Source: Streptomyces sp. DG1A-41
GTDB lineage: Bacteria > Actinomycetota > Actinomycetes > Streptomycetales > Streptomycetaceae
NCBI RefSeq assembly: GCF_037055355.1
Contig: NZ_CP146350.1
Span: 310,001-374,000 of the forward strand
Direction: 5' to 3'
Length of the DNA: 64,000 bases
In this document: positions 24,830-33,557 of the stretch, in pieces
How the letters are laid out: the number at the start of each line of letters is the position of its first letter
Numbering within the stretch: the first letter of the stretch is position 1
Made by a program: the position numbers and the translations under genes
The notes under the pieces: model-generated
Told to the model about the DNA's origin: nothing
The model's input: only the letters and a program-made list of their open reading frames with translations
The model's database searches: none

Positions 24830-27256
24830 ATGCGCAGCCGCCTGAGACGACTCGTTCTCGGGGCCACCGCCCTGTTCACGGCCGCGTCCGCGTTACCCGC
24901 GGCCGCCGCCCCGAGCCAGGGACGAGCGGAGCAACACCCGTCCCGCGACGGCCTGTCCGCCGTCATCCGCTACACCGAGTACGGCATCCCGCACATCCTC
25001 GCGAAGAACTACGCCGACCTGGGCTTCGGCACGGGCTGGGCCCAGGCGTCCGACGAGGTCTGCACGCTCGCCGACGGGTTCGTGACCCTGCGGGGCGAGC
25101 GCTCCCGGTACTTCGGCGCCGGCGCGGCCGCCGGCGGCGCCCTTTCCGGAGCCAGGACGAACCTCGCCAGTGACCTGTACTTCCGCGGGGTCCGTGAGAC
25201 CCGCACCGTGGAGAAGCTGCTCGCCGAGCCCGCGCCCGTGGGCCCGAGCCGTGAGGTCCGGGACATGATGCGCGGCTGGGCGGCCGGTTACAACGCCTGG
25301 CTGAAGCAGCAGAAGATCACCGATCCCGCCTGCGCGGACGCCTCCTGGGTCCGTCCGGTCACCGAGCTCGACGTGGCCGCCCGCGGCCTCGCCATCGCCT
25401 CGATCTCCGGCGAGGGGCGCTTCGTGGACACGATCACGGCCGCGCAGCCACCGACCGGAGCCGGCACCGCCTCGTCCCGGCCCGTCGCCCGCACGCCGGA
25501 CGCGAAGGCCGTGGCGAAGGCGGCCGACGAGCTGTGGGGCGAGCCCGGCATGGGCTCCAACGCGGTCGCCTTCCGTGGCGACACCACGGCGAACGGCAGC
25601 GGTCTGCTGCTGGGCAACCCGCACTATCCGTGGCAGGGCGGGCGCCGGTTCTGGCAGTCCCAGCAGACGATCCCCGGCGAGCTCAACGTCTCCGGTGGTG
25701 CTCTGCTCGGCACCCCGGCGGTCTCCATCGGGTTCAACGCACAGGTGGCGTGGAGCCATACCGTCTCGACCGGCATACCGGCCAACTTCCACCGGTTGAC
25801 GCTGGATCCGGCCGATCCCACGACGTACCTCGTGGACGGCGAGCCGGAGCGCATGAAGAAGCGGACCGTGACGGTCGCGGTGAAGGACGGCGCGCCGGTG
25901 ACCCGCACCCAGTGGTGGACCCGCTACGGCCCCGTCGTCACCTCCCTCAGCCCCCAGGTCCCGCTGCCGTGGACGAGCACGACGGCCTACGCCCTGCACG
26001 ACCCGAACGCCGCGAACCTCCGCTTCGCCGACACCTCGCTCGGCTTCGGCAAGGCGCGGAGCACGGACGACGTCCTCGCGTCCCTCGCCCGGCACCAGGG
26101 CATTCCCTGGGTGAACACGATCGCCGCCGACCGCGCGGGGCATTCCCTCTTCACCCAGTCCCAGGTACTGCCGCGCATCACCGACGCGTTGGCGGAGCGC
26201 TGCTCGACGGCGCTGGGCAGGACCACGTATCCGGCGTCCGGTATCGCGATCCTCGACGGCTCGCGCGGCGACTGCGCCCTCGGCAGCGATCCCGACGCGG
26301 TGGCCCCGGGGATCTTCGGGCCGGGGCGGATGCCGACGCTCGAAGACGCGCCGTACGTGGAGAACTCCAACGGCACCGCGTGGATGACCAACGCCGACCG
26401 GCCGATCACCGGATACGAGCGCGTCTTCGGCACGGTGGGGACGCCGCTCGGGCTGCGTACGCGCGGCGGGATCGAGGACGTGACGGCGATGGCGGACCGG
26501 GGCCGCCTGACCGTACGCGACCTGCAACGGCAGCAGTTCGCCAACCGGGTGCCCGCGGGTGATCTCACCGCGACGGACGTGGCACGGGCGTGCGCCGCGC
26601 TGCCGGGCGGCACGGCGACGGGCAGCGACGGCAAGGCCGTCGACGTGTCGGAGGCCTGCGGGGTGCTGACGGCGTGGGACCGCACCATGGACACCGGGAG
26701 CCGGGGAGCGCTGCTGTTCGACCGGTTCTGGCGGAAGCTGGAACCGGCGGTGCCGGCGGCCGAGTTGTGGAAGGTGCCGTTCTCGGCGGCGGACCCGGTG
26801 CGTACGCCGAACACGCTGAACACGGACGCGCCCGGTTTCGCCGTCGCCCTCGCCGACGCGGTGGCGGAACTGCGCTCGGCGGGCATCGCCCTCGACGCGC
26901 CGCTCGGCGCGCACCAGTTCGTCGTCCGCGGCGGTGAGCGCCTTCCGATGCCCGGCGGCTCGGGGCGGCTCGGCGTGTGGAACGTGCTCGAACCGACGTG
27001 GAACGCGGCCCAGGGCGGCTACGCGGAGGTGCCGTTCGGCAGCAGTCACCTCCAGGCGGTGGGCTGGGACGGCAGCCGCTGCCCGGTGGCCCGCACCCTG
27101 CTGACGTACTCCCAGTCGTCGAACCCCGAGTCGCCGCACTTCGCGGACCAGACCCGGCTGTTCTCGGGTGAGAAGTGGGTGACGTCGCGGTTCTGCGAGA
27201 AGGACATCCTGTCCTCGCCCAGGCTCAAGGTCGTCCGGGTGCACGAGCGCCGCTGA
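24830..27256 (+). CDS. Secreted penicillin-acylase-family acylase (Ntn hydrolase)
   Basis: An 808-residue secreted Ntn hydrolase, similar in length and layout to aculeacin A / cyclic lipopeptide and acyl-homoserine-lactone acylases. A signal peptide (to about residue 30) is followed by the alpha chain (IRYTEYGIPHILAKNYADLGFGTGWAQASDE), a spacer and the autocleavage site PGMG-SNAVAF, where Ser243 would become the beta-chain nucleophile. The beta chain has LLGNPHYPWQGGRRFWQSQ, HTVSTGIPANFHRL and ENSNGTAWMTNADRP. It would cleave amide-linked acyl chains. Codon 22 (24893-24895) is TTA, so translation should need the bldA tRNA. ATG 24830 follows GGAGGG. A hairpin terminator follows. Confidence 0.93.
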   Translation: MRSRLRRLVLGATALFTAASALPAAAAPSQGRAEQHPSRDGLSAVIRYTEYGIPHILAKNYADLGFGTGWAQASDEVCTLADGFVTLRGERSRYFGAGAAAGGALSGARTNLASDLYFRGVRETRTVEKLLAEPAPVGPSREVRDMMRGWAAGYNAWLKQQKITDPACADASWVRPVTELDVAARGLAIASISGEGRFVDTITAAQPPTGAGTASSRPVARTPDAKAVAKAADELWGEPGMGSNAVAFRGDTTANGSGLLLGNPHYPWQGGRRFWQSQQTIPGELNVSGGALLGTPAVSIGFNAQVAWSHTVSTGIPANFHRLTLDPADPTTYLVDGEPERMKKRTVTVAVKDGAPVTRTQWWTRYGPVVTSLSPQVPLPWTSTTAYALHDPNAANLRFADTSLGFGKARSTDDVLASLARHQGIPWVNTIAADRAGHSLFTQSQVLPRITDALAERCSTALGRTTYPASGIAILDGSRGDCALGSDPDAVAPGIFGPGRMPTLEDAPYVENSNGTAWMTNADRPITGYERVFGTVGTPLGLRTRGGIEDVTAMADRGRLTVRDLQRQQFANRVPAGDLTATDVARACAALPGGTATGSDGKAVDVSEACGVLTAWDRTMDTGSRGALLFDRFWRKLEPAVPAAELWKVPFSAADPVRTPNTLNTDAPGFAVALADAVAELRSAGIALDAPLGAHQFVVRGGERLPMPGGSGRLGVWNVLEPTWNAAQGGYAEVPFGSSHLQAVGWDGSRCPVARTLLTYSQSSNPESPHFADQTRLFSGEKWVTSRFCEKDILSSPRLKVVRVHERR

Positions 27257-27264
27257 CCGTACGG

Positions 27265-27297
27265 ACAGGGTGCCGCTCCTGGTGGGCAGCACCCTGT
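27265..27297. terminator. Bidirectional hairpin terminator
   Basis: ACAGGGTGC (27265-27273) pairs with GCACCCTGT (27289-27297) in the 44-base gap between the convergent acylase and DUF418 genes. Confidence 0.7.
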
Positions 27298-27300
27298 TCG

Positions 27301-28557
27301 TCACGCCCGGGACCCGTACATCAGCCGGCGCAGCACCGTTTCGGCGGGGCCCCGGCGGCCGGCCCGTTCCAGGGCGTACGCTCCGGCCACGGTGACCAGC
27401 CAGACGGCGAACGCGAAGAGCGCCATGGTCGTGCTGCCCAGGTCCGCGCCGAGGCCGAGTCCCCAGGCGGCCAGCACCGGGGCGAAGAGCAGCGAGTGGG
27501 CGAGGTAGCAGGACAGGGACCGTCTGCCGACGGCAGCCACCGCCGTCACCGTCGTCGTGCCGCGGCGGGGCCTTCGGCTGGTCCACCACTGCGCGAAGAG
27601 GGCGACGGCCGCGACATAGCCGAGGCCCCCGGCGTTGCCGGTGATGTCGCGCAGGGCCGTGAGCGCCCCGGATTCGCTCTGCATGTCGTCCGGCACGCGC
27701 AGGACGCCGATGTGGGCGAGGGCGGCGGGCAGCGCGCCGAGCCAGCCGGTCGCGACGCCGATGACCGCCGTCCGGCGCAGCAGCGTGCGGTGGCGGTCCG
27801 GTTCCTCGAGTATGCGGCGGCGGGCGGCCCGGAAGCCGAGCAGGAAGAGGATGTACCCGCCGCCGACGAGGGTCAGCGGGGCGGCGGCGAAGGTGACGAA
27901 CAAGCCGGTCTCCAGCCGGGTGCCCGCCGCGGTGAGCCAGTTCCCCTCGTCCGGTGCGTACGCCTTGAAGCCCGCGCCGGCGTCGGCGTCGCCCAGCGTG
28001 CCCAGCTCGTTCTGGAGCAGCGCGGCGATGACGGGCCCGGCCGTGACGAGCGCCATCAGGGCGACTCCGATCCAGATCCACCACGTCAGGGCGCGTTCCC
28101 CGCGCCGCAGGAAGGCCAGTCCCAGGACGAGGCTCAAAACTCCGTAGAAGCCGATGATGTCCCCGGCCATCAGCAAGGTGGCGTGGGTCAGGCCGATGAC
28201 GATCAGCCAGAGGCTGCGCTTGCGCACGAGTTCCGCGGCGGCGCGCCCGTCGGTGCCGGCGGCGGTCTGCCGGAGGTAGAGCTGCATCATGCCGTAGCCG
28301 AAGAGGAAGGCGAAGAGCGGGTAGATCCGCAGGTCGAGCACCATGATCATGATGAACTGCACGGCGTGGTCCGGCCACGAGCCGTCCACGGGCTGCCATC
28401 CGGAGGGTCCGCGCCGGGCCGCCCACAGATGGAAGGCGGTGTTGGACAGCACGATGCCCAGCAGCATGATTCCGCGTGCCAGGTCGGGGGCGAGTGCCCG
28501 TTCGCCCGGCCGTACGCCCCCACGCCGCAGCGGTCCCTCTTCGGTCGCGATCGTCAT
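27301..28557 (-). CDS. DUF418 polytopic membrane protein
   Basis: A 418-residue membrane protein with about ten hydrophobic segments. Family features include an N-terminal PDLARGIMLLGIVLSN, RIYPLFAFLFGYGM after the second helix, and the C-terminal DUF418 block (GRRSLSCYLAHSLLF ... LERAGRRGPAETVLRRLMYG). These proteins resemble acyltransferase-3-like membrane proteins; no reaction has been assigned. The start MTIATEEGPLRRGG at 28557 is the only convincing one. It is convergent with the acylase gene and separated from it by a shared terminator. Confidence 0.85.
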   Translation of the reverse strand: MTIATEEGPLRRGGVRPGERALAPDLARGIMLLGIVLSNTAFHLWAARRGPSGWQPVDGSWPDHAVQFIMIMVLDLRIYPLFAFLFGYGMMQLYLRQTAAGTDGRAAAELVRKRSLWLIVIGLTHATLLMAGDIIGFYGVLSLVLGLAFLRRGERALTWWIWIGVALMALVTAGPVIAALLQNELGTLGDADAGAGFKAYAPDEGNWLTAAGTRLETGLFVTFAAAPLTLVGGGYILFLLGFRAARRRILEEPDRHRTLLRRTAVIGVATGWLGALPAALAHIGVLRVPDDMQSESGALTALRDITGNAGGLGYVAAVALFAQWWTSRRPRRGTTTVTAVAAVGRRSLSCYLAHSLLFAPVLAAWGLGLGADLGSTTMALFAFAVWLVTVAGAYALERAGRRGPAETVLRRLMYGSRA

Positions 28558-28669
28558 GGCTTCACGCTAGGAAGGCGGGGCCCGGCCGGACATCGGCCGG
28601 AGGGCGGGCGGGCGCCGGCCAAAGGATGACGCCCGTACCCGCCCGCGCGACCAAAGCCGCACCGCCGCC

Positions 28670-30223
28670 TCACACCGGCCGGGTCCGGCCCTCCCAGTAC
28701 GGTTCCCGCAGCCGCCGCTTGTACAGCTTGCCGTTGGGATCGCGGGGCATCTCGGTGATGAAGTCGACGCTCCTGGGCCGCTTGTAGCCGGCGAGCCGGT
28801 GCGCGCAGTGGTCGAGGAGGTCGGCCGCGAGGGCGGGTCCGGGCCGGTGTCCGGCGGCCGGTTCGACGACGGCCTTGACCTCCTCGCCCCAGTCGTCGTG
28901 CGGGATGCCGAAGACGGCGGCGTCCGCGACGGCGGGGTGGGCGAGCAGGGCCGACTCGATCTCGGCCGGGTAGATGTTGACGCCGCCGGAGATGATCAGG
29001 TCGATCTTGCGGTCGCGCAGGAAGAGGTAGCCGTCCTCGTCGAGGTGGCCCAGGTCGCCGACGGTGAAGAAGTCGCCGACGCGGTTCTTGCGGGTCTTGG
29101 CCTCGTCCTTGTGGTAGGAGAAGCCGCCGGTGTTCATCTTCATGTAGACGGTGCCGAGTTCGCCGGGCGGCAGCCGGTTGCCGTCATCGTCGAAGATGGC
29201 GAGTTCGCTGATGGGCCAGGCCTTGCCGACGGTGCCGGGTTTCTTCAGCCAGTCCTCGGCGGTGGCGAAGGCGCCGCCGCCCTCGCTGGCCGCGTAGTAC
29301 TCCTCGACACAGGGGCCCCACCAGTCGAGCATGGCCCGTTTCACATGGTCGGGGCAGGGCGCGGCGCCGTGGATGGCGTGCCGCATGGGGGAGACGTCGT
29401 AACGGTCCTTCACCTCGTCGGGCAGGGCCAGCAGACGGTGGAACTGGGTGGGGACCATATGGGTGTGGGTGCAGCGGTGGCGGTCGATGAGGCGGAGCAT
29501 CTCCTCGGGTGTCCACTTGTCCATCAGGACCAGCCGGTGGCCGATGTGCAGGGACGCGCCCGCGAACTGGAGGACGGCCGTGTGGTAGAGCGGTGAGCAC
29601 ACCAGGTGCACGTTGTCGTCGAACGGCCGGATGCCGAAGATGCCGAGGAAGCCGCCGAGGTAGGCCTCCTCCGGGGGCTTGCCGGGCAGCGGGCGGCGGA
29701 TGCCGCGGGGGCGGCCGGTGGTGCCGGAGGTGTAGTTCATGACCCAGCCGAGGGTGCGGTCGGCGGGCGCCGACTCGGGCTGACCGTAGAGGAGTTCGGC
29801 GTAGGGGCGGAAGCCCTCGACCGGGCCGACGGCGTACCGGCGGGTGGCCGGGAGGCCGGCCTCGTCGGCGGCGTGGCGTGCCGCGTCGGCGAAGCGTTCG
29901 TGGGCGAGGAGGACCTTGGCGCCGGAGTCGGAGACGATCCAGGCGATCTCCGGTCCGACCAGGTGGTGGTTGACGGGGACGAGGTAGAACCCGGCCTGGC
30001 TGGCGGCGAGGTACGCGGTGAGGAACTCGACGCCGTTGGGCAGGACCACCGCGAAGGTGTCGCCGCGTTCCAGCCCGGCCGCGCGCAGGCCGTGGACGAG
30101 CCGGTTGGCGGCGGCGTGCAGGCGGCCGGCGGTCCACTCCTCGCCGTCGGGGGCGACCAGGACCCCGCGGCCGGGGTCGGCGGTGGCCTGGGCCCAGAAG
30201 CCCGCGGGAACGCTGTTGTTCAC
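28670..30223 (-). CDS. Acyl-CoA synthetase, second operon
   Basis: A 517-residue adenylate-forming ligase with VMNYTSGTTGRPRGIRRPL (P-loop), EEYYAASEGGGAF, FFTVGDLGHLDEDGYLFLRDRKIDLIISGGVNIYPAEIE and the Lys motif RDPNGKLYKRRLR. The 'PRG' variant of the P-loop and the DRKIDLIISGG hinge are typical of actinobacterial FadD enzymes of steroid/terpenoid or short-chain routes. The GTG start at 30223 overlaps the upstream monooxygenase stop (GTGA). Both genes lie behind operator copy 2 (31372-31388). Confidence 0.9.
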   Translation of the reverse strand: MNNSVPAGFWAQATADPGRGVLVAPDGEEWTAGRLHAAANRLVHGLRAAGLERGDTFAVVLPNGVEFLTAYLAASQAGFYLVPVNHHLVGPEIAWIVSDSGAKVLLAHERFADAARHAADEAGLPATRRYAVGPVEGFRPYAELLYGQPESAPADRTLGWVMNYTSGTTGRPRGIRRPLPGKPPEEAYLGGFLGIFGIRPFDDNVHLVCSPLYHTAVLQFAGASLHIGHRLVLMDKWTPEEMLRLIDRHRCTHTHMVPTQFHRLLALPDEVKDRYDVSPMRHAIHGAAPCPDHVKRAMLDWWGPCVEEYYAASEGGGAFATAEDWLKKPGTVGKAWPISELAIFDDDGNRLPPGELGTVYMKMNTGGFSYHKDEAKTRKNRVGDFFTVGDLGHLDEDGYLFLRDRKIDLIISGGVNIYPAEIESALLAHPAVADAAVFGIPHDDWGEEVKAVVEPAAGHRPGPALAADLLDHCAHRLAGYKRPRSVDFITEMPRDPNGKLYKRRLREPYWEGRTRPV

Positions 30224-31329
30224 TGGCCGCTCCTTCCGGCGATGCGGTTGACGCGGTCCACGGCCTGTTCGAATCCGCGGGTGAGGTCGTCGAAGACGGC
30301 CTGGACGCCGCGTTCGCTGTTCATCCGGCCGACGATCTGCCCGACCGGGGTGCCGAGCAGGGGGTCGACCTCGTACTTCTGGATGCGCGAGACGGCCTCG
30401 GCGACCAGCAGGCCCTGCAACGGCATGGGCAGCGGGCCGGGCCCGGCCGGGTCGTCCCAGGCGTCGGTCCACTCGGTGCGCAGCTGGCGTGCGGGCTTGC
30501 CGGTCAGCGCGCGGGAGCGGACGGTGTCGCCGGAGCCGGCCGCGAGCAGCTTGCGGGTGAGGGCGGGCGAATGGAGGTCCGCCTCTGTGGTGGTCAGCCA
30601 TATGGAGCCCAGCCACACCCCTTGGGCGCCGAGGGCGAGCGCGGCAGCCACCTGTTGCCCGCTGCCGATGCCACCGGCGGCCAGGACGGGCAGCGGGGCG
30701 ACGGCGTCGACGACCTCGGGCGTGAGCACCATGGAGGCGATCTCGCCGGTGTGGCCGCCGGCCTCGTAGCCCTGCGCCACGACGATGTCGATGCCGGCGT
30801 CATGGTGCTTGCGGGCGTGCCGGGCGCTGCCCGCGAGGGCCGCGACGAGCACGTCCTGGTCGTGGGCCCGGGCGACGACGTCGGCGGGCGGTGAGCCGAG
30901 GGCGTTGGCGAGGAGCCGGATCGGGTAGCCGAAGGCGACGTCGAGCTGGGTACGGGCGACCTGCTCCATCCAGCCGGTGATGCGCCAGCCGGACGCCTCG
31001 CCCTCGGCGAGCTCGGGCACCCCGTGTTTGGCGAGGGTGTCCCGGACGAACTGACGGTGGCCCTCGGGGATCATCGCCTCGACCTCGGCCTCGGTGACGC
31101 CCTCGACCTTCCTCGCCGGCATCACGACGTCCAGCCCGTACGGCCGGCCGCCCACGTGCGCCTCGATCCAGTCCAGGTCGCGTTTGAGTTCGCCGGGGGC
31201 GGTGTAACGGACCGCGCCGAGCACGCCGAAGCCGCCGGCCCGGCTGATGGCCGCGGCGACGGCGGGGAACGGCGTGAAGCCGAAGACGGCGTGCTCGACT
31301 CCCAGTTTCTGGCTCAGCTCCGTCTGCAT
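30220..31329 (-). CDS. Nitronate-monooxygenase-family flavoprotein
   Basis: A 369-residue NMO/2-nitropropane-dioxygenase-like TIM barrel. FMN-binding motifs are FGFTPFPAVAAAISRAGGFGVLGAVRY, DIVVAQGYEAGGHTGEI, LPVLAAGGIGSGQQVAAALALGAQGVWLGS. The length and neighbours, a coupled acyl-CoA synthetase and a CoA-type operator, suggest a reductase or oxidase on a CoA ester rather than nitroalkane detoxification. IpdC of mycobacterial steroid-ring degradation is an NMO-family precedent. The start at 31329 is 42 bases from operator copy 2. Confidence 0.88.
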   Translation of the reverse strand: MQTELSQKLGVEHAVFGFTPFPAVAAAISRAGGFGVLGAVRYTAPGELKRDLDWIEAHVGGRPYGLDVVMPARKVEGVTEAEVEAMIPEGHRQFVRDTLAKHGVPELAEGEASGWRITGWMEQVARTQLDVAFGYPIRLLANALGSPPADVVARAHDQDVLVAALAGSARHARKHHDAGIDIVVAQGYEAGGHTGEIASMVLTPEVVDAVAPLPVLAAGGIGSGQQVAAALALGAQGVWLGSIWLTTTEADLHSPALTRKLLAAGSGDTVRSRALTGKPARQLRTEWTDAWDDPAGPGPLPMPLQGLLVAEAVSRIQKYEVDPLLGTPVGQIVGRMNSERGVQAVFDDLTRGFEQAVDRVNRIAGRSGQ

Positions 31330-31371
31330 GGGCGCAGGATGCCGGAGTCTCCCGGAGGACGGAAGAGGTTT

Positions 31372-31388
31372 TCTGATGCTCCGTCAGA
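31372..31388. promoter_or_regulatory. TetR-type operator, copy 2 (TCTGA-N7-TCAGA)
   Basis: TCTGA-TGCTCCG-TCAGA, with flanks GGTTTTCTGA and TCAGATT matching operator copy 1 at 17045-17061. It sits between the monooxygenase/acyl-CoA synthetase operon and the divergent serine hydrolase gene, 80 bases before the latter's start. Confidence 0.75.
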
Positions 31389-31468
31389 TTCATTCGGCCG
31401 ATTCATGGCGACGCGCGGCGGACATACTTCCGTGAACACCCGAGGCGGCCGGGACGAAGGGGCGTGCT

Positions 31469-33259
31469 GTGACCGAGGGAACGGCGGACAGAGCGGCGAG
31501 CAGTCGGCTGACCCGACGCCAACTGGGCCGGGGGGCGATGGCGCTGGGCGGTGCGCTCGCCGTGGCCTCCTTTCCGGCGGGCCCTGCCGCGGCCGCCCCG
31601 GCGACCGGCCACCGCCCCACGCTGCGGCACGGCTCGGCCGCCCGCGCCGGCCTGCTCTCCTCCCATCTGCGTCAACTCGTCACCGACGCCGAGGCGTTCC
31701 TCGGACCCTCCCCCGAGCATCCCTGGTACGCGGGCGCCGTCCTGCTCGCCGGGCGGGGCGGCACCGTCGCCCTGCACCGGCCCATCGGCATGGCGGTGCG
31801 CTACCGGGCCTACGACGAGAAAACCGGCACCGGCGTCGAGTTCCCGGCCGGTGAGCAGATCCCCATGGCCGAGGACACCGTCTTCGACCTGGCGTCGGTG
31901 TCGAAGCTGTTCACGTCGATCCTGGCCGTGCAGCAGATGGAGCGGGGCGGGCTGGGGCTGGAGGCGAAGGTGGCCTCGTACCTGCCGGACTTCGGGCGCG
32001 CGGGCAAGCAGGACATCACGATCCGTCAGCTCCTCACGCACACCTCGGGCTTCCGCGCCTGGATCCCGCTGTACGGCGCGCCGACGTACGAGGAGAAGCT
32101 CCAGCTCATCTGGAACGAGGCGCCGGTCAGCGCGCCGGGCACGGCGTACCTGTACTCGGACCTGAACCTCATCTCGCTCCAGCTCGTGCTGGAGCGGATC
32201 ACGGGCCGCTCCCTTGACGTCCTCCTGCGCGACGAGATCACCGCGCCGCTCGGCCTGCGCCGCACCCGCTACAACCCGCCCGCCTCCTGGCGGCCGAGGA
32301 TCGCGGCCACGGAGGACGCGCGCCCTCCCTGGTCCGGGCTCGACCGGGGCCTGGTGTGGGGCGAGGTGCACGACGAGAACGCCTTCGGCCTCGGCGGGGT
32401 CGCGGGCCACGCGGGCGTGTTCTCCGACGCGTGGGACCTCGCGGTCCTCGGCCGTACGCTGCTCAACGGCGGCGTGTACGGGCGGGCGCGGATCCTGAAA
32501 CCGGAGTCGGTGGAGCTGATGTTCACCGACTTCAACACCGCTTTCCCGGGGGACGAGCACGGCCTCGGCTTCGAGCTCTACCAGCACTGGTACATGGGCG
32601 CGATGGCCACGCCGCGCAGTGCCGGGCACACCGGCTTCACGGGCACCTCGCTGGTGCTCGATCCGACGACCGACTCGTTCCTCGTCATCCTGGGCAACTC
32701 GGTGCACCCGGTGCGGAGTTGGCGCTCCGGGTCGGCTCCCCGGGTGGCCGCCGCGAACAGCCTGGCGCGGGCCGTCCCGGTCCGGCCGGTGCGCGGACGC
32801 GGGGCCTGGTTCTCCGGGATGGCGGTCTCCGCCACGGCGATGCTCACCCTCCCCACGCTCGACACGTCGTCCGGCGGGGCGCGGCTGCGCTGCGCGCTGT
32901 GGTGGGACACCGAGCCCGGAGCCGACATGCTGGTCCTTGAGGCCACGGCCGACGGCGGCACGACCTGGCAGCCGGTGCCCTTCACGACGTCCCGCCGGGG
33001 CGAGGACCCCCGGCAGCACCCGTCGGGCTCGGTCACGGGCTGGTCCGGCCGCGTCTGGCGCCGGCTCACCTCGGACCTCCCCGCCGCGCGGCGTCTCGCC
33101 CTGCGGTGGCGGTACGCGACGGACCGGCGGTACGTCGGCCGTGGAGCCTATGTGGACGGGCTGCGCGTGGACGCGGCCGACGGCGTCCTCTTCGACGAGG
33201 CGCGCCCGGCGGACGCGGCGCGCGTCGAAGCGGTGGGGTGGACACCGTCGGCCGACTGA
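31469..33259 (+). CDS. Secreted beta-lactamase-fold serine hydrolase (Tat substrate)
   Basis: A 596-residue class-C beta-lactamase/esterase-type protein. The N-terminus has a twin-arginine signal (LTRRQLGRGAMALGG, cleavage near AAAAP). The catalytic core has the SxxK motif LASVSKLFTS, the YxN-like YLYSDLNL and the third motif HTGFTG. Residues 450-596 form a C-terminal beta-rich extension (WWDTEPGADMLVLEATADGGTTW) that may bind a polymer or carbohydrate. It may be an esterase, a D-aminopeptidase or a transacylase; activity is not predicted beyond the fold. The GTG at 31469 follows GAAGGGG. It shares the divergent region with operator copy 2, so it may be co-controlled. Confidence 0.85.
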   Translation: MTEGTADRAASSRLTRRQLGRGAMALGGALAVASFPAGPAAAAPATGHRPTLRHGSAARAGLLSSHLRQLVTDAEAFLGPSPEHPWYAGAVLLAGRGGTVALHRPIGMAVRYRAYDEKTGTGVEFPAGEQIPMAEDTVFDLASVSKLFTSILAVQQMERGGLGLEAKVASYLPDFGRAGKQDITIRQLLTHTSGFRAWIPLYGAPTYEEKLQLIWNEAPVSAPGTAYLYSDLNLISLQLVLERITGRSLDVLLRDEITAPLGLRRTRYNPPASWRPRIAATEDARPPWSGLDRGLVWGEVHDENAFGLGGVAGHAGVFSDAWDLAVLGRTLLNGGVYGRARILKPESVELMFTDFNTAFPGDEHGLGFELYQHWYMGAMATPRSAGHTGFTGTSLVLDPTTDSFLVILGNSVHPVRSWRSGSAPRVAAANSLARAVPVRPVRGRGAWFSGMAVSATAMLTLPTLDTSSGGARLRCALWWDTEPGADMLVLEATADGGTTWQPVPFTTSRRGEDPRQHPSGSVTGWSGRVWRRLTSDLPAARRLALRWRYATDRRYVGRGAYVDGLRVDAADGVLFDEARPADAARVEAVGWTPSAD

Positions 33260-33269
33260 GCGGCTCCGG

Positions 33270-33461
33270 TCACTGGTTGAAGACGGCCTTCTGCACCTCG
33301 TTCGGTCCCTCGAAGCGGTCCTTCTTCAGGCTGTCGAGGGTGCTGACGACCTTGTCGTCGGCGTGGTTGCTGCGGGCCCGTTCCACCAAGTGCTTCTTGT
33401 CCGTCGGGTAGTCCATGCCCTTCAGGGCCTTCTGGAGGTCGGTCGGGCTGAGGTCGGCCAT
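33270..33461 (-). CDS. DUF2795 small protein
   Basis: A 63-residue protein, MADLSPTDLQKALKGMDYPTDKKHLVERARSN followed by a helical tail. This matches DUF2795, a small all-helical family common in actinobacteria, in which a conserved L-x-G-hydrophobic-x-YP stretch precedes a helix. No function is known. It ends 10 bases from the convergent serine hydrolase stop. Confidence 0.88.
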   Translation of the reverse strand: MADLSPTDLQKALKGMDYPTDKKHLVERARSNHADDKVVSTLDSLKKDRFEGPNEVQKAVFNQ

Positions 33462-33557
33462 GAGAGCCTCCCGGGGGTGGTGCGACGGTCCGCGCGGGGC
33501 GGCCGGCTGGTCCGGCTACCTTCGTGCTGTCGGAGTGCCCCACCCGGCGGCAGTGAT

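Noticed and set aside
24893..28426. A 1177-codon open frame on the minus strand
   Set aside because: It is the antisense of the acylase gene joined to a shifted frame of the DUF418 gene; its translation is Arg/Gly/His-rich with no domain.
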